Shown here one piece after another: positions 10,330 through 21,502 of a DNA stretch of 64,000 nt. The notes beneath the pieces are model-generated. The model saw only the letters and a program-made list of their open reading frames with translations, did no database searches and was not told the origin of the DNA. Position 1 is the first letter of the stretch; the number at the start of each line of letters is the position of its first letter. Origin of the DNA: Pinus tabuliformis (taxonomy: Eukaryota; Streptophyta; Pinopsida; Pinales; Pinaceae). Location: assembly GCA_031772625.1 (NCBI GenBank), contig CM062816.1:829796556-829860555 (forward strand), written 5' to 3'. The position numbers and the translations under genes are program-made.

Positions 10330-12900
10330 TTAAGCATAATACCTCTTCAAGTAAAGACCATTTCTGGGTTTACCCAAAGAGTCCCCGTCAAAGTCTACCA
10401 ATTCATAGGCCCCTTTTGCTAGCTTTCGCTTGACAACATAGGGACCATGCCACATAGGAATGAATTTTCCAGCGCCTAATTTATCATTAGCTTGATCGTA
10501 AACTAAGACTAGATCTCCTTCCGAAAAATTTCGAGGGGTCACATTTCGATCATACTGAGCTTTCATACGTTTTGCGTGAGTCTCGATCGCCAATGCAGCA
10601 TCACGTCGATTCTCATCTAATTGAGCCAAGTATAACAAACGCTTTTCCTCTTCGGAAGTGTCTGGAAGTAACTCGATGGCCATTTGCAATGACGGGATTT
10701 CGCATTCAATGGGTAACACAGCTTCCAGACCATAAACTAGTTGGACAGGAGTGAACCCTGTTGATGTTTTTACTGAGGTTTGATACGCCCAAAGCGCTGA
10801 AAATAGCATGTTATGCCAATTCGACCGATGAATCCCAATGATTCGTCAGATCATGATGACTAAGACTTTGTTGATGGATTCAACCAGACCATTAGCTTGT
10901 GGATAATAAGGAGTTGAACTATCGTGACGCAAACCAAGCTGGCCTGTAAGTTCGGTCATCATAACGTTTCGAAAATGACACCCATGATCAGTGATAATCA
11001 CTTGTGGGACACCAAACCTAGCAATTATATGATTGAACACGAAAATTGCAGTTGTCTTGCCGTCTGCCTCAAATGTAGGCATCGCCTCGGCCCACTTGGT
11101 AAAATAATCTATCGCAAGGATGATATATGCATGCCCCCCGGCCGAGTGAGGGTTACATGTAATAAAATCGATACCCCATTTGGAAAAAGGACCAACGGAA
11201 ATTATAGGGTGGAGAGGAGCAGGTGGAGCATGCATCTTTCGATCAAAAATTTGGCAGTTGTGGCATTTTAGAACCGCGTTAATACAATCTTTAAACAAAG
11301 ACGGCCAGAAGTAGCCAGCGCGCAATATCTTTTGGGTTGTGGCATACCCAGACATATGACCGCCACACGCTCCAGAGTGACAGTAATTTAGAACCCTTTC
11401 AGCTTCCTCGTGAGTTAAACAACGTCGAAAGACAGAATCCGCCCCACGACGATAAAGAGTATCTCCAATAATCCTGAATTGTTGGGACTGGAATCGTATT
11501 TTCCGACGTTCTAACCTTGAAATTTCCGGTCGAAAGGATTGGGTCTGGAGATAAACGATGATATCCCCATACCACGGATCTAAAGTGATAATTAGAAACA
11601 AGGATTCGTCCGCAATGGGCTCTTCCGCCACAGTTTCCATGTCAGCACGCGGGAAGTCACACATTAACTCCGCAAAAACTAAAGATTTCTTAGACTTAGA
11701 TTTCTCAAATTCTAAGTCGAACTCTTGCAGGATAACAATCCATTTAGAGTACTTGCCCCCTAGCAATTGCTTGGTCAAAATGTAGATCATAGGGTTGCAA
11801 TCAGAAATTATTGTAGTTTTACGTAGTAAAATGTAGTGACGAAAACGTTGGATAGCTTGAACAGCTGCCAATGCCAATTTCTCCACAAGTGAGTATTTTA
11901 GCTCAGTTGGATTTAAAGTTCGACTAAGGTAATATATCACATGTTCAGTTCCGAATTCATCTTCCTAAACTAAGACCATTCCAATGGTGGAATGAGACGC
12001 GGCGAGATACAAGAAGTAATCCTGGTTGTAGTTGGGAGGATGCAATAACGGTGCATGGGTCAATGCGTGTTTGAGTGCATCAAAAGATTTCTGAGCTATC
12101 TCATCCCAATAGAATGGAGTATTCTGTTTCAACAACCGGGTAAAACCCTTTGTAACCTCGGCGTAGTTAGGAATGAATCGTCGTAAAAAGTTTGCTTTCC
12201 CTTGCAAACTTTGGAGTTGGCGAAGACTCGAAGGAGGAGGCAATTTGACAATAGCTTCGACCTTCGAGGGATCGACGCGAATGTCGGCTTTCGAAACTAC
12301 AAACCCCAGCAATCGACCCGTTTCTATACAGAAAACACATTTGTGTGGATTCAACCGAATCCGATAATGCCTACACCTCATAAATATTGCTCGTAAATGG
12401 ACGAGGTGATCAGCTCGATGTAATGAATGAGCAGGCAAGTCATTGAGATAGGGTTGCACAATGTGCTTGATGTCATGAAACGCATAAGACATGGCCCTTT
12501 GAAAAGTTGCTCCGGTATTCTTGAGTCCAAAAGGTAATTTGCAATAAGAAAATGTCCCCCATGGACAAATGAAAGCCGTTTTTGGTTGATCGGCAGGTAG
12601 AATATTGATTTGATTGTATCCGGAAAAACCATCCATGAAGGAGACTATTTCGCTGCCGGCACAATCATCAATGATTTGATCGATATGGGGAGTTGGGTAA
12701 TTGTCCCTTGGACAGGCTCGATTAATGTCCCTATAATCGATACATATTCTTATTATCCCTTGCTTTTTGTTAACCAGAACAATATTCGATACCCAATCTG
12801 TTAACGGGATCAGATAAATGAAACCTGCTTTGAGTAATTTTTCAACTTCTGCTTTAATAGCAGTAGCTTTTCTTGGGTGAATCTTGCCGAACGGGTTTAG
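10330..12900 (-). pseudogene. RT, RNase H and integrase of element B
   Basis: RT copies the element RNA into DNA and integrase inserts it. One frame holds RT (MDGFSGYNQI, PFGLKNTGATFQRAM, then the catalytic box), RNase H (YLAASHST, then IYYLSRTLNPTELKYS), the integrase zinc finger (CHSGACGGHM...CHNC), the D,D,E core (KWGIDFI, IITDHG, GLVESINKV) and a C-terminal domain (FSEGDLVLVYDQ, PYVVKRKLAKGAYELVD). The RT box is YLND instead of YLDD, removing a catalytic Asp. Stops occur near 11941-11964 and 10843. The frame differs by one from the upstream PR, so a frameshift with some loss lies near 12880-12900. RT-RH-IN order is normal for gypsy elements. Confidence 0.88.
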
Positions 12901-14257
12901 CGTCTGGGTAAGTTTTTATTTCATGAACAACAATCGCGGGACCAATTCCTGGCATTTCCTCATAGGACCAGGCAAACACGTCGTGGAATTCTTGAAATAG
13001 GGCCTTATATATTTGAATTTGGTCTTCTGTACACGAGGCACCTATATGAATGTTCTCAACAATTCCAGGCTTAACCGAAATGTCAATAGGAATAGTTCGA
13101 GAAATGTTTCCCAAGTTTAACTCTGAATCAGGATGTTTCATTGGATTCTGAGGTTCCTTGACATATTCAGTCGTAAAAATTGATGAAAAATCATTTTCAA
13201 AATAATCGTTCTCGGGTAAAAACGAAGATCTGTGATGGAGATCTTCCCATGGCAAATCATCTACACATAGGATTTCACGAATTTTCTCATCAGAGTGAAC
13301 AAGTTCAGAAAACGTGATGGAATCCGAGCTTGATGTGAAAAGTGATTCTTCACGGACCACATTCATTAAGTCAATTTCGGTTGAAGATGGGTCGGTAAAC
13401 GATTGCACGGCCTCATACGCAATTTCATATGGACTCAAAGGCATGACATCACCAAATGAGTCTATCTCAGATTCAGAAGGAACGATCCAAGGATCATCAT
13501 AAACAAAAGTGTCTGACATAATCATATGAATGGTTGCAAATGAAGACGATGCGTTGATCGGAGGAAAAGGAAAAGTTCCCAGTAAACCGGCATTTTTAAC
13601 TAATCCTACTCCAACATCCTTATACGGGATAGTCGTTTTACCGACATGCTGAATACTTTCAGAAGAGGCTGGGTCAAATGAAAAATAAGCCAGCTGGTCT
13701 ATTGTTACGATCTTTCCATTATGAGGAAACTTTATAACCCGAAAGACTGATGAAACGACAGCTGTCATAGCGTAAGACCAACTACGACCCAAGAGAAGGT
13801 TGTAATCTAGAGGGGCATCAACCACCTCCACATCTAGATTAACGGTTTTTCCTTCAACCCCTATAGGTAAATCCTGTAGAATGCCAAAAGGATGAAACCC
13901 ACGGCCATCAAAGGCCTTTAGAATCATCAGGGATTGATTTAACGAAGGAGAACCAAGCGATCTCCAACACTGTATCAACATAATACACGTTGAGGCTCCC
14001 TCATGAATCACAGTCCAATGAATAGGCCTATTTTTTACTATCACTGGAATCTGGAAAGCCATTTGATGAGGTAAGCGTAGTGTACTATTTTCTAGATCAA
14101 AAATTATTAGGTTCGAGTCCTGAACGTCAACAACTCCTATAGCCGACAAAAGTAATTTACGTTGTGCTGGACATGATTGCAGCACTTCCAAAGCCGACAT
14201 TGCTGAGGGTGAAACAGCTAAATCCTCAACAATGTTATAGTTCTGAGCCGCTCTCAC
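12854..14257 (-). pseudogene. Protease region of element B
   Basis: A 467-codon frame, in phase with the gag frame upstream. The aspartic protease segment lies at about residues 85-165: WTVIHEGASTCIM is the active site, where D-E-G-A-S is expected, so the catalytic Asp is His; LDYNLLLGRSW matches the later conserved LLGR block. Downstream is a long acidic linker and the start of RT (YPDAKPVRQ), where the frame is lost. It probably once formed a gag-PR-RT polyprotein. Confidence 0.82.
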
Positions 14258-14434
14258 ATGTGGATTGAAAGCTGACTTTCAAAGTATACCCTTGGCGGGC
14301 GGTTTGATTACCAAGTCTGGATTAGGTTTCTCGATCTGTAGTGGATCGGAACCGGGAGCTGAGGTTGATGGATTAGAATGAGAAGATTCTTCTTCTTTAC
14401 CATCAACAGGACTTTTACTACCATAATCATGCGA

Positions 14435-17401
14435 TCAAGTCGCAATCCTAACATGGGACATCATCAGTATGGGTTCTTCATTGGCACTCAAGGAAGAACC
14501 TATCATCTTACTGTCTTGACTTGGAAAAGGATCCTTCAAAACAGCAGGCGTTTGGGAACCTTTGACAATCTTTGCAACCTCTACACGATGAGGGCAGTCT
14601 CTTGTAAAATGTTCATCGTCACAAATGAGACAAGGATAATGAGGTTTGCGTTTTTCATCATTGGTTTCCAATTTTTCAGGTTTCTCCTTTGAATTTTTGT
14701 CCGTTTTATTCTTCTTCTTTCCTTTCTTCTTCCCACCGGATTTTGATTTGGCTGTAGATGACTCTACAACGTGAATATCGGCGGAAATCACCGCGGAAGA
14801 ATCTCTTGTCGGGGAATCAGGTAAGGTTATGATAGGAGAAGAATTCTTGGAAGACTTCTTCTTACTTTTAGTGTTAACCGTACCAATCATACCATCGGCC
14901 GCATGAGATCCCGAAGGAGCTGCAGCGATTTGATTTTTCTTGGGAAGATCGGGGATTTTCTCGTGTAACGTACCTGACTAAGTATAGACCAAGTCAAGGT
15001 ACTGTGCTTGAGCAATTACTTGCTCCTCAGTAACAACTCTGGCTTTAGCTACATCTTCAATGATCTTTGACAACAAAGACTTTACAAACCACTCAGCCAA
15101 GATCTGATCTGGAATAAAAACCTTCACTAAACGTCGTCGACGTCTCCATTCACGAATATGATCTGAAATGTAAGTGGGCGTCGATTGCTTTAACGAAGTT
15201 AACAATTCCGCGCCATTGTCATATCGGACTGGCAACTGAAAATGAGTTAAAAACGAGGTAGCTAACTGACTAAAATTATAAAAAGTGCCTCACAGTAACT
15301 CAATGTACCACTTGGCCACAAGACCAATTAGAGTGCGCTGGAAAAGTCTTAGACGGATTGAATCATCTGAAATGGAGTTAGATGCACACCAGAGGTGATA
15401 AGTCATCACATGGTTCGACGGGTCCTCTCCTGATTTGCCTTCGAACTTAGGAATATCACTGGGCAACTTATTCGGCATTGGCGGCCAAAACGGAAGATAA
15501 TTAATGGGATCGTTCGTTAGGCGCGACAAGTCAGGCAAGTCCAAAGTTGCGATAAACGGTAACTGACGATTAGGGTCCCTAAAACTCTGGGTCATGAGAC
15601 CAGCCCTAGGAGGAGGATATCTAGGATAACTAGGAATAGGAATTGCATTTGGGATATTGTATCCTCCCGGAAAACCAGGATTAACCGGACCATACTGGGG
15701 TTGTTGAGGTTGTTGATATGTGTACCCAGGGTACGGTTGATACTGATAGACTGGCTGCTGCACAGCAGGACCGAATTGGTACTCTCCCTGGTATGGTTGA
15801 TAAGTAAATTGTGGTTGACTTGTGACAACCATACTTGAACCAGGTTGTCCTACAAGCATCTGAACCGAAGTTTGAATCGTGGATCTAGACGGAGGTAAAG
15901 ATGTCTGAGGAGTCGATACAGGAACAGTAGAAATCAAAGCTGTCGATACTCCAGAAGTAGGTGGGGTAGATTAAACAGATGTTGCGGCAGTTGCAGCAGT
16001 CGTTTGAGGCGGAGTACGAGGCATACTAGGCCCAGGCTGAGAGATTACCGAAGGTACAGAAGTTTGAATATTAGACTAGATAGGTTGCTGGGGTGTACCA
16101 AAAACTAATGGTTTTCCAGTTTGAGATGACAACTGTACATTTGGCTGCAACACCCGTTGAGTTTACGATGGATCCCACACTAAATTCATTCCGGGGTACG
16201 GACCCATAACAAGTTGAGAATATTGAGGACCATAACCGGGTTGAGGGTAGGATTGATAATTCAAAGGTACATTTCCCATTCCTTGAACATATGATTGACC
16301 GGAGGGTGGTTGGAAACCTTGGTTCGAGTATTGACCTTGGGGTTGATACCCTTGAGGCACGTACTGATACTGGGGTTGACCTTGAGGTATAAATTGATAC
16401 TGGGGTTGACCTTGGGGTATATATTGAGTCTGGGGTTGACCTTGAGGAATGTATTGTCCCGTAGGTATGTACTGTCCTTGAGGTTGCCCCCCAGGCACAA
16501 ATTGGGTACCTGTAGGTTGCCCCCCAGGCGATAATTGAGGATTTTGAGGCTACCCCCCAGGCGGTAACTGGCCACCTTGAGGTTGAGGATTGGGAATAGA
16601 ACCTGACATCATGAGAATATCTTCTACGCTCAACGGCTTAGTACCATTGCTTCCAGTTAATAACCCTTGTTCAATGGGTTGAGGAGATGCTCCCGAAAAA
16701 GTACGAGAAAGTGACTGATACCCAGAGGGAACAGAAGGACCGTCGTACAAAAAAGATTCGGGTGATTGAGTAAACATGGACGATTGTCTTGACATATTTA
16801 ACGGAGGATAATAACCTCTAGGTGTTGGGTGATAAGGAACACGAGGTGGTGAAAAACTTAACCCTGGGTTTTCTAAGAAATTAGTCAAAGAAAGATACCA
16901 AGCACTGCTCCTAGGTGGACTGTAAAAAATTGATTCACGCTCTCTTAGCTCAATAGCAGGTTGATTTTCAGGGATAGGGATGCCTACTTCTTCTTCCGGA
17001 GTAGCAAGTTCTTCGATAGCTATAAGTCCAGAAGGAAGATCTTGGGTAATTATTCTTTCTACCCAAGGTGAACCAGGACCACTAGAAGCTGGAGAAGCAA
17101 ACCCCGATGTCGGAGTAGCAGCAAATTCACTTTCAGGTTTGGATATTTCAGGTTCCTCACCTATATCACTAGTAGACGAAAAGCTACCAGTAATTTCGGA
17201 AACAGACACTGATTGTGGATTATGATCTGCTACTAAAGCTTGAAAATCAGGATGTACCACCAAAGAAGACTCTCCTTCTTCAGGTGACCCAACTCTACTG
17301 TCTCTAGGAGTTATGAGGACTTTCAACCCTTCAGGCTGGCTCGGTGAAAACTCAGGAGTTTGGCCCCGAAGTCTACGGGACTTCCTCAGTAATTCAGCCA
17401 C
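14435..17401 (-). pseudogene. gag of element B with proline/glutamine repeats
   Basis: Gag forms the particle that packages the element RNA. All pieces from 17401 down to 14435 lie in one phase, interrupted by stops at about 16550, 16163, two between 16162 and 15938, 15290 and 14978. Order: serine/proline-rich N-terminus; a tandem run of PQGQPQYQ-like units around 16560-16165; more Q/Y/P-rich sequence; the capsid-like core (LPSDIPKFEGKSGEDP, RLFQRTLIGLVAKWY); a lysine-rich basic stretch; and a CCHC zinc knuckle (CLICDDEHFTRDC) near 14600. The ATG at 17401 begins MAELLRKSRRLRG. Gag of this length with a low-complexity N-terminal half is common in Tat-like elements. Confidence 0.82.
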
Positions 17402-19338
17402 GGTTAAAAACTTTTAACTACTTCACACGCAAACAAAGTAAAATCTCAATGAAAACCACCTAAAGCCTCTAAAGAACCAAACAAATTTGAATCATACGCC
17501 TAAAGAATCTAGGAGATCAAACACACAAACAGTAACTTTCCGAACTGAAAACACTAGTTGGTGATGAAATCCAACGTCGCAGAGTTCAATACAGAAATGG
17601 CGGTTGGAACAGTTACCCCGACAACCTGCTTAATGAATAGACTGGCACAAGTTCCTCCACTTAACCGTCTCGAGTGAAGAGAACCCCCCAGAAAATCCAA
17701 GTGAGTCTAGCCGACATCTGCTCTAGGTACAATGGGATCTTCCCACCACTGTCACCTTAGGAAGAATCCTAAAGAATATGGCCACTAAGGTTACCAACTG
17801 AAACAAATATACCTGGGGGAACAATCTACGATCCAATACGCACGCAAGGGCAGAGTAGCAAGCTCAATCCCCTTGAAGGCTCCTTGACATAATCCAAGGT
17901 TTACCAACAAGTGACCCCAGGCTCCTCGACAATGGTTAATCCGAGGTTTACCGTTTTTAATATTTGAATATCTGGCGTCATTCCCAATGAGGAAGGATTG
18001 ATTCCCACACTGGTTCGGACACGATCTTGTGCTTCTCCTTTAAGAGGAGCTTTCCCAGAGCATAAAAGCAACAATTGGATTTCTTCCCTACCACAAGATA
18101 CAGCTACTTGTTTGTTTTTACTGTCTTGGAGAGTTAATTACTCTCCTACTCCAAGACACTAGCCTAAGCTATGTTGGTGTATCAGAGCCCTAGAAATAAA
18201 AATGTTGCTAGATGAATTTTACTTTAAGCGTTATTTTTATTGGTTTTTGTTTAAGTCAAAAGGTGCGGAGATGAAACTCGTGGTATGAAGACTCGACTCA
18301 AAATCACTAAAAATGCACCTAAGATGATTTAAACAATCTTTTCCCTTCGATAAACTTCTAGCTAAGAAAGAGTTTGAGAATGCAAATACTTTGTAAACAC
18401 AAATCTTTCTTAACAAACAAATTAAAAGAAGAGCTTTTGTCTTTTCCAATGCACTCAAAACGAGACAACTAGTTATTTTCACAAAAATTTTCCCTTTTCT
18501 TTTCAAAGCACTCAATCACTACAAAAACAAACTTTTTCCAAAATAGATTTTTTTTTTATTTTTATAAAACACTCAAAACTATGGAAATTACTAACTTTGA
18601 GATCTATAAATTATAAAAACCTATTTGAAGTCAAAGCCTACAAGATGTCTTTTTTAAGGATGTTTTACTTAGCTAGATGTAAACTAAGGACCAATTTATG
18701 CAAAATCACAAATCAGTCAAAAACAACCAATTTTGTTTTCTTTAAAAAATGAAAATCCAAACTTTTAAACACAAGCTTTTCGAAGTTTTGTAAAGAGAAA
18801 ACACAAAGCGGATTCCTCAACAAGGGTAGATTTCATAAATGGTTAGACTCATATGAAGGTTGGCAGAAACCAAGGTGATCTGAGGTCCCTACAGCTCCTA
18901 AGCTCAGAGCTACTACAAGACCAAAATGAAAAACAAACCCAACAAGCAAAACTCCTAGGAATTTCACCTAAAACCCTAACACCAATGAAATCAAGCTAAG
19001 GAAAGCTTCTGACAGGTTATATGCAGGTCTGGGCAGTGGATAATAACTTCTAAACAAAAACTAAGCTGACTAACAGAGGAAATCTTAGGTTTTTCAAAAT
19101 TTTGACACGGTCCGCAGGCCCACAGTTAACACAGGTGCGGTACCGCTCTGTGCTAAAAGCAAAAGTGCGGATAAGTACACACTGTGTCAAAAGACTAGGG
19201 TGCGGTCCTCTCCCAAAGTTATTAAAAACAAAAAATAACCCTGGATCTACTAATTCTACCCAATTCCACACAATAAGCCAAAAACAGAAACAAAAACACA
19301 GTTTCTCAGGTCAAAGTAAAAACAAGGAAAAAATCAAG
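17402..19338 (-). other. 5' leader of element B
   Basis: About 1.9 kb between primer site and gag ATG. No convincing frame (the 92-codon minus frame at 18237-18515 has no known motif). It contains a G/C-rich patch at 19105-19210 with GGTCCGCA, GGTGCGG and GGGTGCGGTCCTC words shared with 8105-8265 and 5880-5945. It probably holds packaging and translation-control signals; none can be pinned down. Confidence 0.6.
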
Positions 19339-19356
19339 TCCCTAGCGGAGTCGCCA
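19339..19356 (-). other. Primer binding site of element B (tRNA-Arg type)
   Basis: On the minus strand TGGCGACTCCGCTAGGGA follows the 5' LTR after a 3-base spacer. TGGCGACTC is the pattern expected for priming by the 3' end of a plant tRNA-Arg, as known for Ogre/Tat elements. It fixes the element orientation. Confidence 0.8.
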
Positions 19357-19359
19357 TTT

Positions 19360-19486
19360 TGTCACACGGAATGAGTCGATCTTGCAGACAAGATAGACCT
19401 TCCTAGAATCTAAAGAGACCTATTGACAAGCAAGCCAATAAAAAACTATCTTTCTCTAAATATGCATTTATAAACAAAGGCAAACA
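19360..19486 (-). repeat. 5' LTR of element B (127 bp)
   Basis: Matches 5096-5223. On the minus strand it runs TGTTTGCC to GTGTGACA. A TATA box (TTTATAAATG, minus strand, about 19467-19475) near its start would leave only some 100 bp for R and U5, very compact for a 14 kb element. Confidence 0.88.
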
Positions 19487-20074
19487 TTATTGGTGTTTCC
19501 CTTCTTGTAATTAATGTTTAGATGGAATTGTTGGAGGTATGTGGACCATTTATAATGGCGATCATTCTACAACTTCTCTTATGTCTGTATGAACTACAGG
19601 GGTCGGTGTTCAGTGTGGATGACCGTTTCCTTCCCCAGAATGTAATGCTTTTGTTGACGGCAGGCCTGCACAATGGAATACATCTCTTTGTCATAGGTGG
19701 GATACTTTCAAACTGTGTCTGAAAGTTTCTCACTATGGTAAGCCACTGGATGCCCCTGCTAAGTAAGAACTGCACCAATAGCATGGTCGGAGGCATCTGT
19801 CTCAATCTCAAATGGTTTCTACAGGTCTGGTAATGTGAGCACTGGCGCTGAGAAGAGGCACTACTTCAACCTAGCAACTGACTTCTCTTGGGTTTCATAC
19901 CAAAATAACTTTACTTTCGCTCCACCCTTGGTGACTTGACCTAAAGGCCAAGTGATATGAGACAACCCCAACACAAAACTATGGTAGAAATTGGCAAGGC
20001 CCAGAAAGCTGTGGAACTCTGTTAGAGTGGTTGGGACTGGCTAATCCCGCATGAATTTTATCTTGGTTGGGTCC
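19487..20074 (-). pseudogene. RT thumb and RNase H fragment of element A
   Basis: Lies between insertions B and C. On the minus strand it starts with PTKIKFMRD just after C, then SFLGLANFYHSF, then the RNase H start TDASDHAIGAVLT, then YPTYDKEMYSIVQA and KWSTYLQQFHLNINYKKGN. Several stops and a shift interrupt it. Left of 19487 the next conserved residues are found again at 5095, apart from about five missing codons. Together with 31833-32797 and 3820-5095 this restores pol order of A. Confidence 0.85.
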
Positions 20075-20335
20075 TGTTGTGGCCACCAACAACCCCCCTC
20101 CTTATTTAGTATTAGCAATAACACTAGGTAAGTGGGGACCCTTAGTAAAAATTCAAAAAATTCAATTAAAACTCATGTATTTTACTCCTTAAGAAAACAT
20201 CGCATCGCGCGAAGAATGATAGGACATTTCCTTATGAGTAAAATGATAAACTGTGAAAGTGCGACGCGAATTCCATCGCATCGCATGCATTAAGAAATGC
20301 TCACATTGGAAAACTTTAAAAAATCACTGATATCT

Positions 20336-20516
20336 GATATGCGATATTGCATATCGCATATCGCAATGTCGCATGAAAAACACATAACCATTTAACGATT
20401 GTAATGATCTGCGATCTTGCGATAGCGCGATACTACGATCTGCGATCTTGCGATCGCGTGATACTGCGATCTGCGATTCTACGATAAGCGCGATCGAGCA
20501 ACCCTGCGATAACACA
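20336..20516. repeat. GCGAT/ATCGC word cluster in the LTR of C
   Basis: About 180 bp in which GCGAT or its complement ATCGC occurs more than a dozen times, mixed with TATCGCATATCGCATATCGC and GATCTTGCGAT units. The matching stretch in the 3' LTR is about 29760-29940 and keeps the pattern while losing one unit. The words are self-complementary and CpG-rich. Confidence 0.85.
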
Positions 20517-21142
20517 TCTTAATGAAATTTGCGATGCTAATCGCAGAAACGTTCCATCGCAGATTTTCCCCAGCTCAACATTCAAGAAAATATTTTCATA
20601 AACCAAGAACTGGATACGCGCTTTAATGATAATTAATGAATGATACATCAGTTGTTAATGAAAGATGGTTTTGTGTTTTTCGAAGAGTCAGTTCACGTCA
20701 GGTGGCATGTTTTTGTACATCCGTAGAGCTTAGAGCTTTCTTGTCGATTTTTTATTATCATTACTCTCTCCTCATGTGTGAACTGCAGGAATGAAAAACA
20801 GAAACAACATGAAGCAATGTGCAGGAAGCAATAAAGGGAAAGGGTAAAGCTCCAATGCTCAGAGACAGAGAAAAGATGCCCTCATAAGCGGATACCACAT
20901 GTAACAGAGCCGCAGATTCGCAGAACGCTGCTGAGCTATCCATTACAGATCTTTCAGTCACATCCATGGTTGAATGAGTAGTTGAACAATACTGATATCA
21001 ACAGGCGGTTTAACGCTCAAGGTCAGAAGCTCACGAAAGCAGTATTTTTACAAAATTTTGAAGCTTATACCCGGTGAAGGAAAAGGTGCTAAAGGCGAAA
21101 AACGCATCAGAAAGGCCCGGATCAAAGAACGGAGGCAGTTTC

Positions 21143-21179
21143 CGATGCGCGATTAGTGCCTAGCGCTAATCGCGCATCG
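21143..21179. repeat. Near-perfect palindrome in 5' LTR of C
   Basis: Arms of 17 bp (21143-21159 and 21163-21179) with loop CTA and a single mismatch. The arm ends are CGATGCGCGATTAG and its complement. It would form a stable stem in RNA or single-stranded DNA. Confidence 0.88.
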
Positions 21180-21196
21180 TTGAGACGTGTCACTGA

Positions 21197-21502
21197 GAAA
21201 AATTCTCAAAAAGCAAAGTCTGTAACTGCTCAGTCACTCGTAAGCCCAGAAAACACAAGAAAGCAAAGGTAGAAGCAATTCGAGGATTAACCAAGTGGAA
21301 CTTGGATTATTACTGGGCATACACAGTAAATCCACAGAGCCAGAGACTGACTCTTGAATATATCATCAATTTTGCTGAAAAGATGGTGCCAGCTCTTACC
21401 ATTTCTGTTTGCTTAGCTCAACCAAAAGCGGAAGACAGTCAGCCGACTCTACCCAGGCAAATATTGAATGCTCGCAACATTAAGGAGCAAATGCAGAAAT
21501 AG
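21197..21502 (+). other. Open frame conserved in length in both LTRs of C
   Basis: A 101-codon stop-free frame between a TGA and a TAG; the 3' LTR has the same frame at 30619-30924, equal in length. It lacks an early ATG, and most base differences I see between the copies change the amino acid, which points to drift, not selection. Probably chance, or a relic of captured coding sequence. Confidence 0.3.

Larger units (their letters stand above)
5096..19486 (-). mobile_element. Element B: 14.4 kb Tat-like Ty3/gypsy element with short LTRs
   Basis: Bounded by 128 bp (5096-5223) and 127 bp (19360-19486) LTRs that start TGT and end ACA on the minus strand and differ at roughly one base in ten by hand count. 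Minus-strand order: 5' LTR, tRNA-Arg-type primer site, 2 kb leader, proline/glutamine-rich gag with zinc knuckle, PR, RT, RNase H, IN, then a second RNase H, then a long 3' region holding an oppositely oriented spliced gene and tandem repeats. This layout matches plant Tat-lineage elements. Stops, a frameshift, PR active-site D to H and RT YLDD to YLND make it defective. The outer flanks do not show a matching 5 bp duplication. Confidence 0.88.

Noticed and set aside
10924..11271. Plus-strand frame of 115 codons
   Set aside because: Antisense to the integrase core of B, whose D,D,E blocks are clear; a shadow.
16295..16534. Plus-strand frame with LGLTL repeats as a gene
   Set aside because: It is the mirror of the gag Q/P repeat; openness follows from the repeat on the other strand.
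21197..21502. Equal-length open frame in both LTRs of C as a selected small protein
   Set aside because: Most differences between the two copies that I could read change the amino acid and there is no early ATG; consistent with neutral drift.
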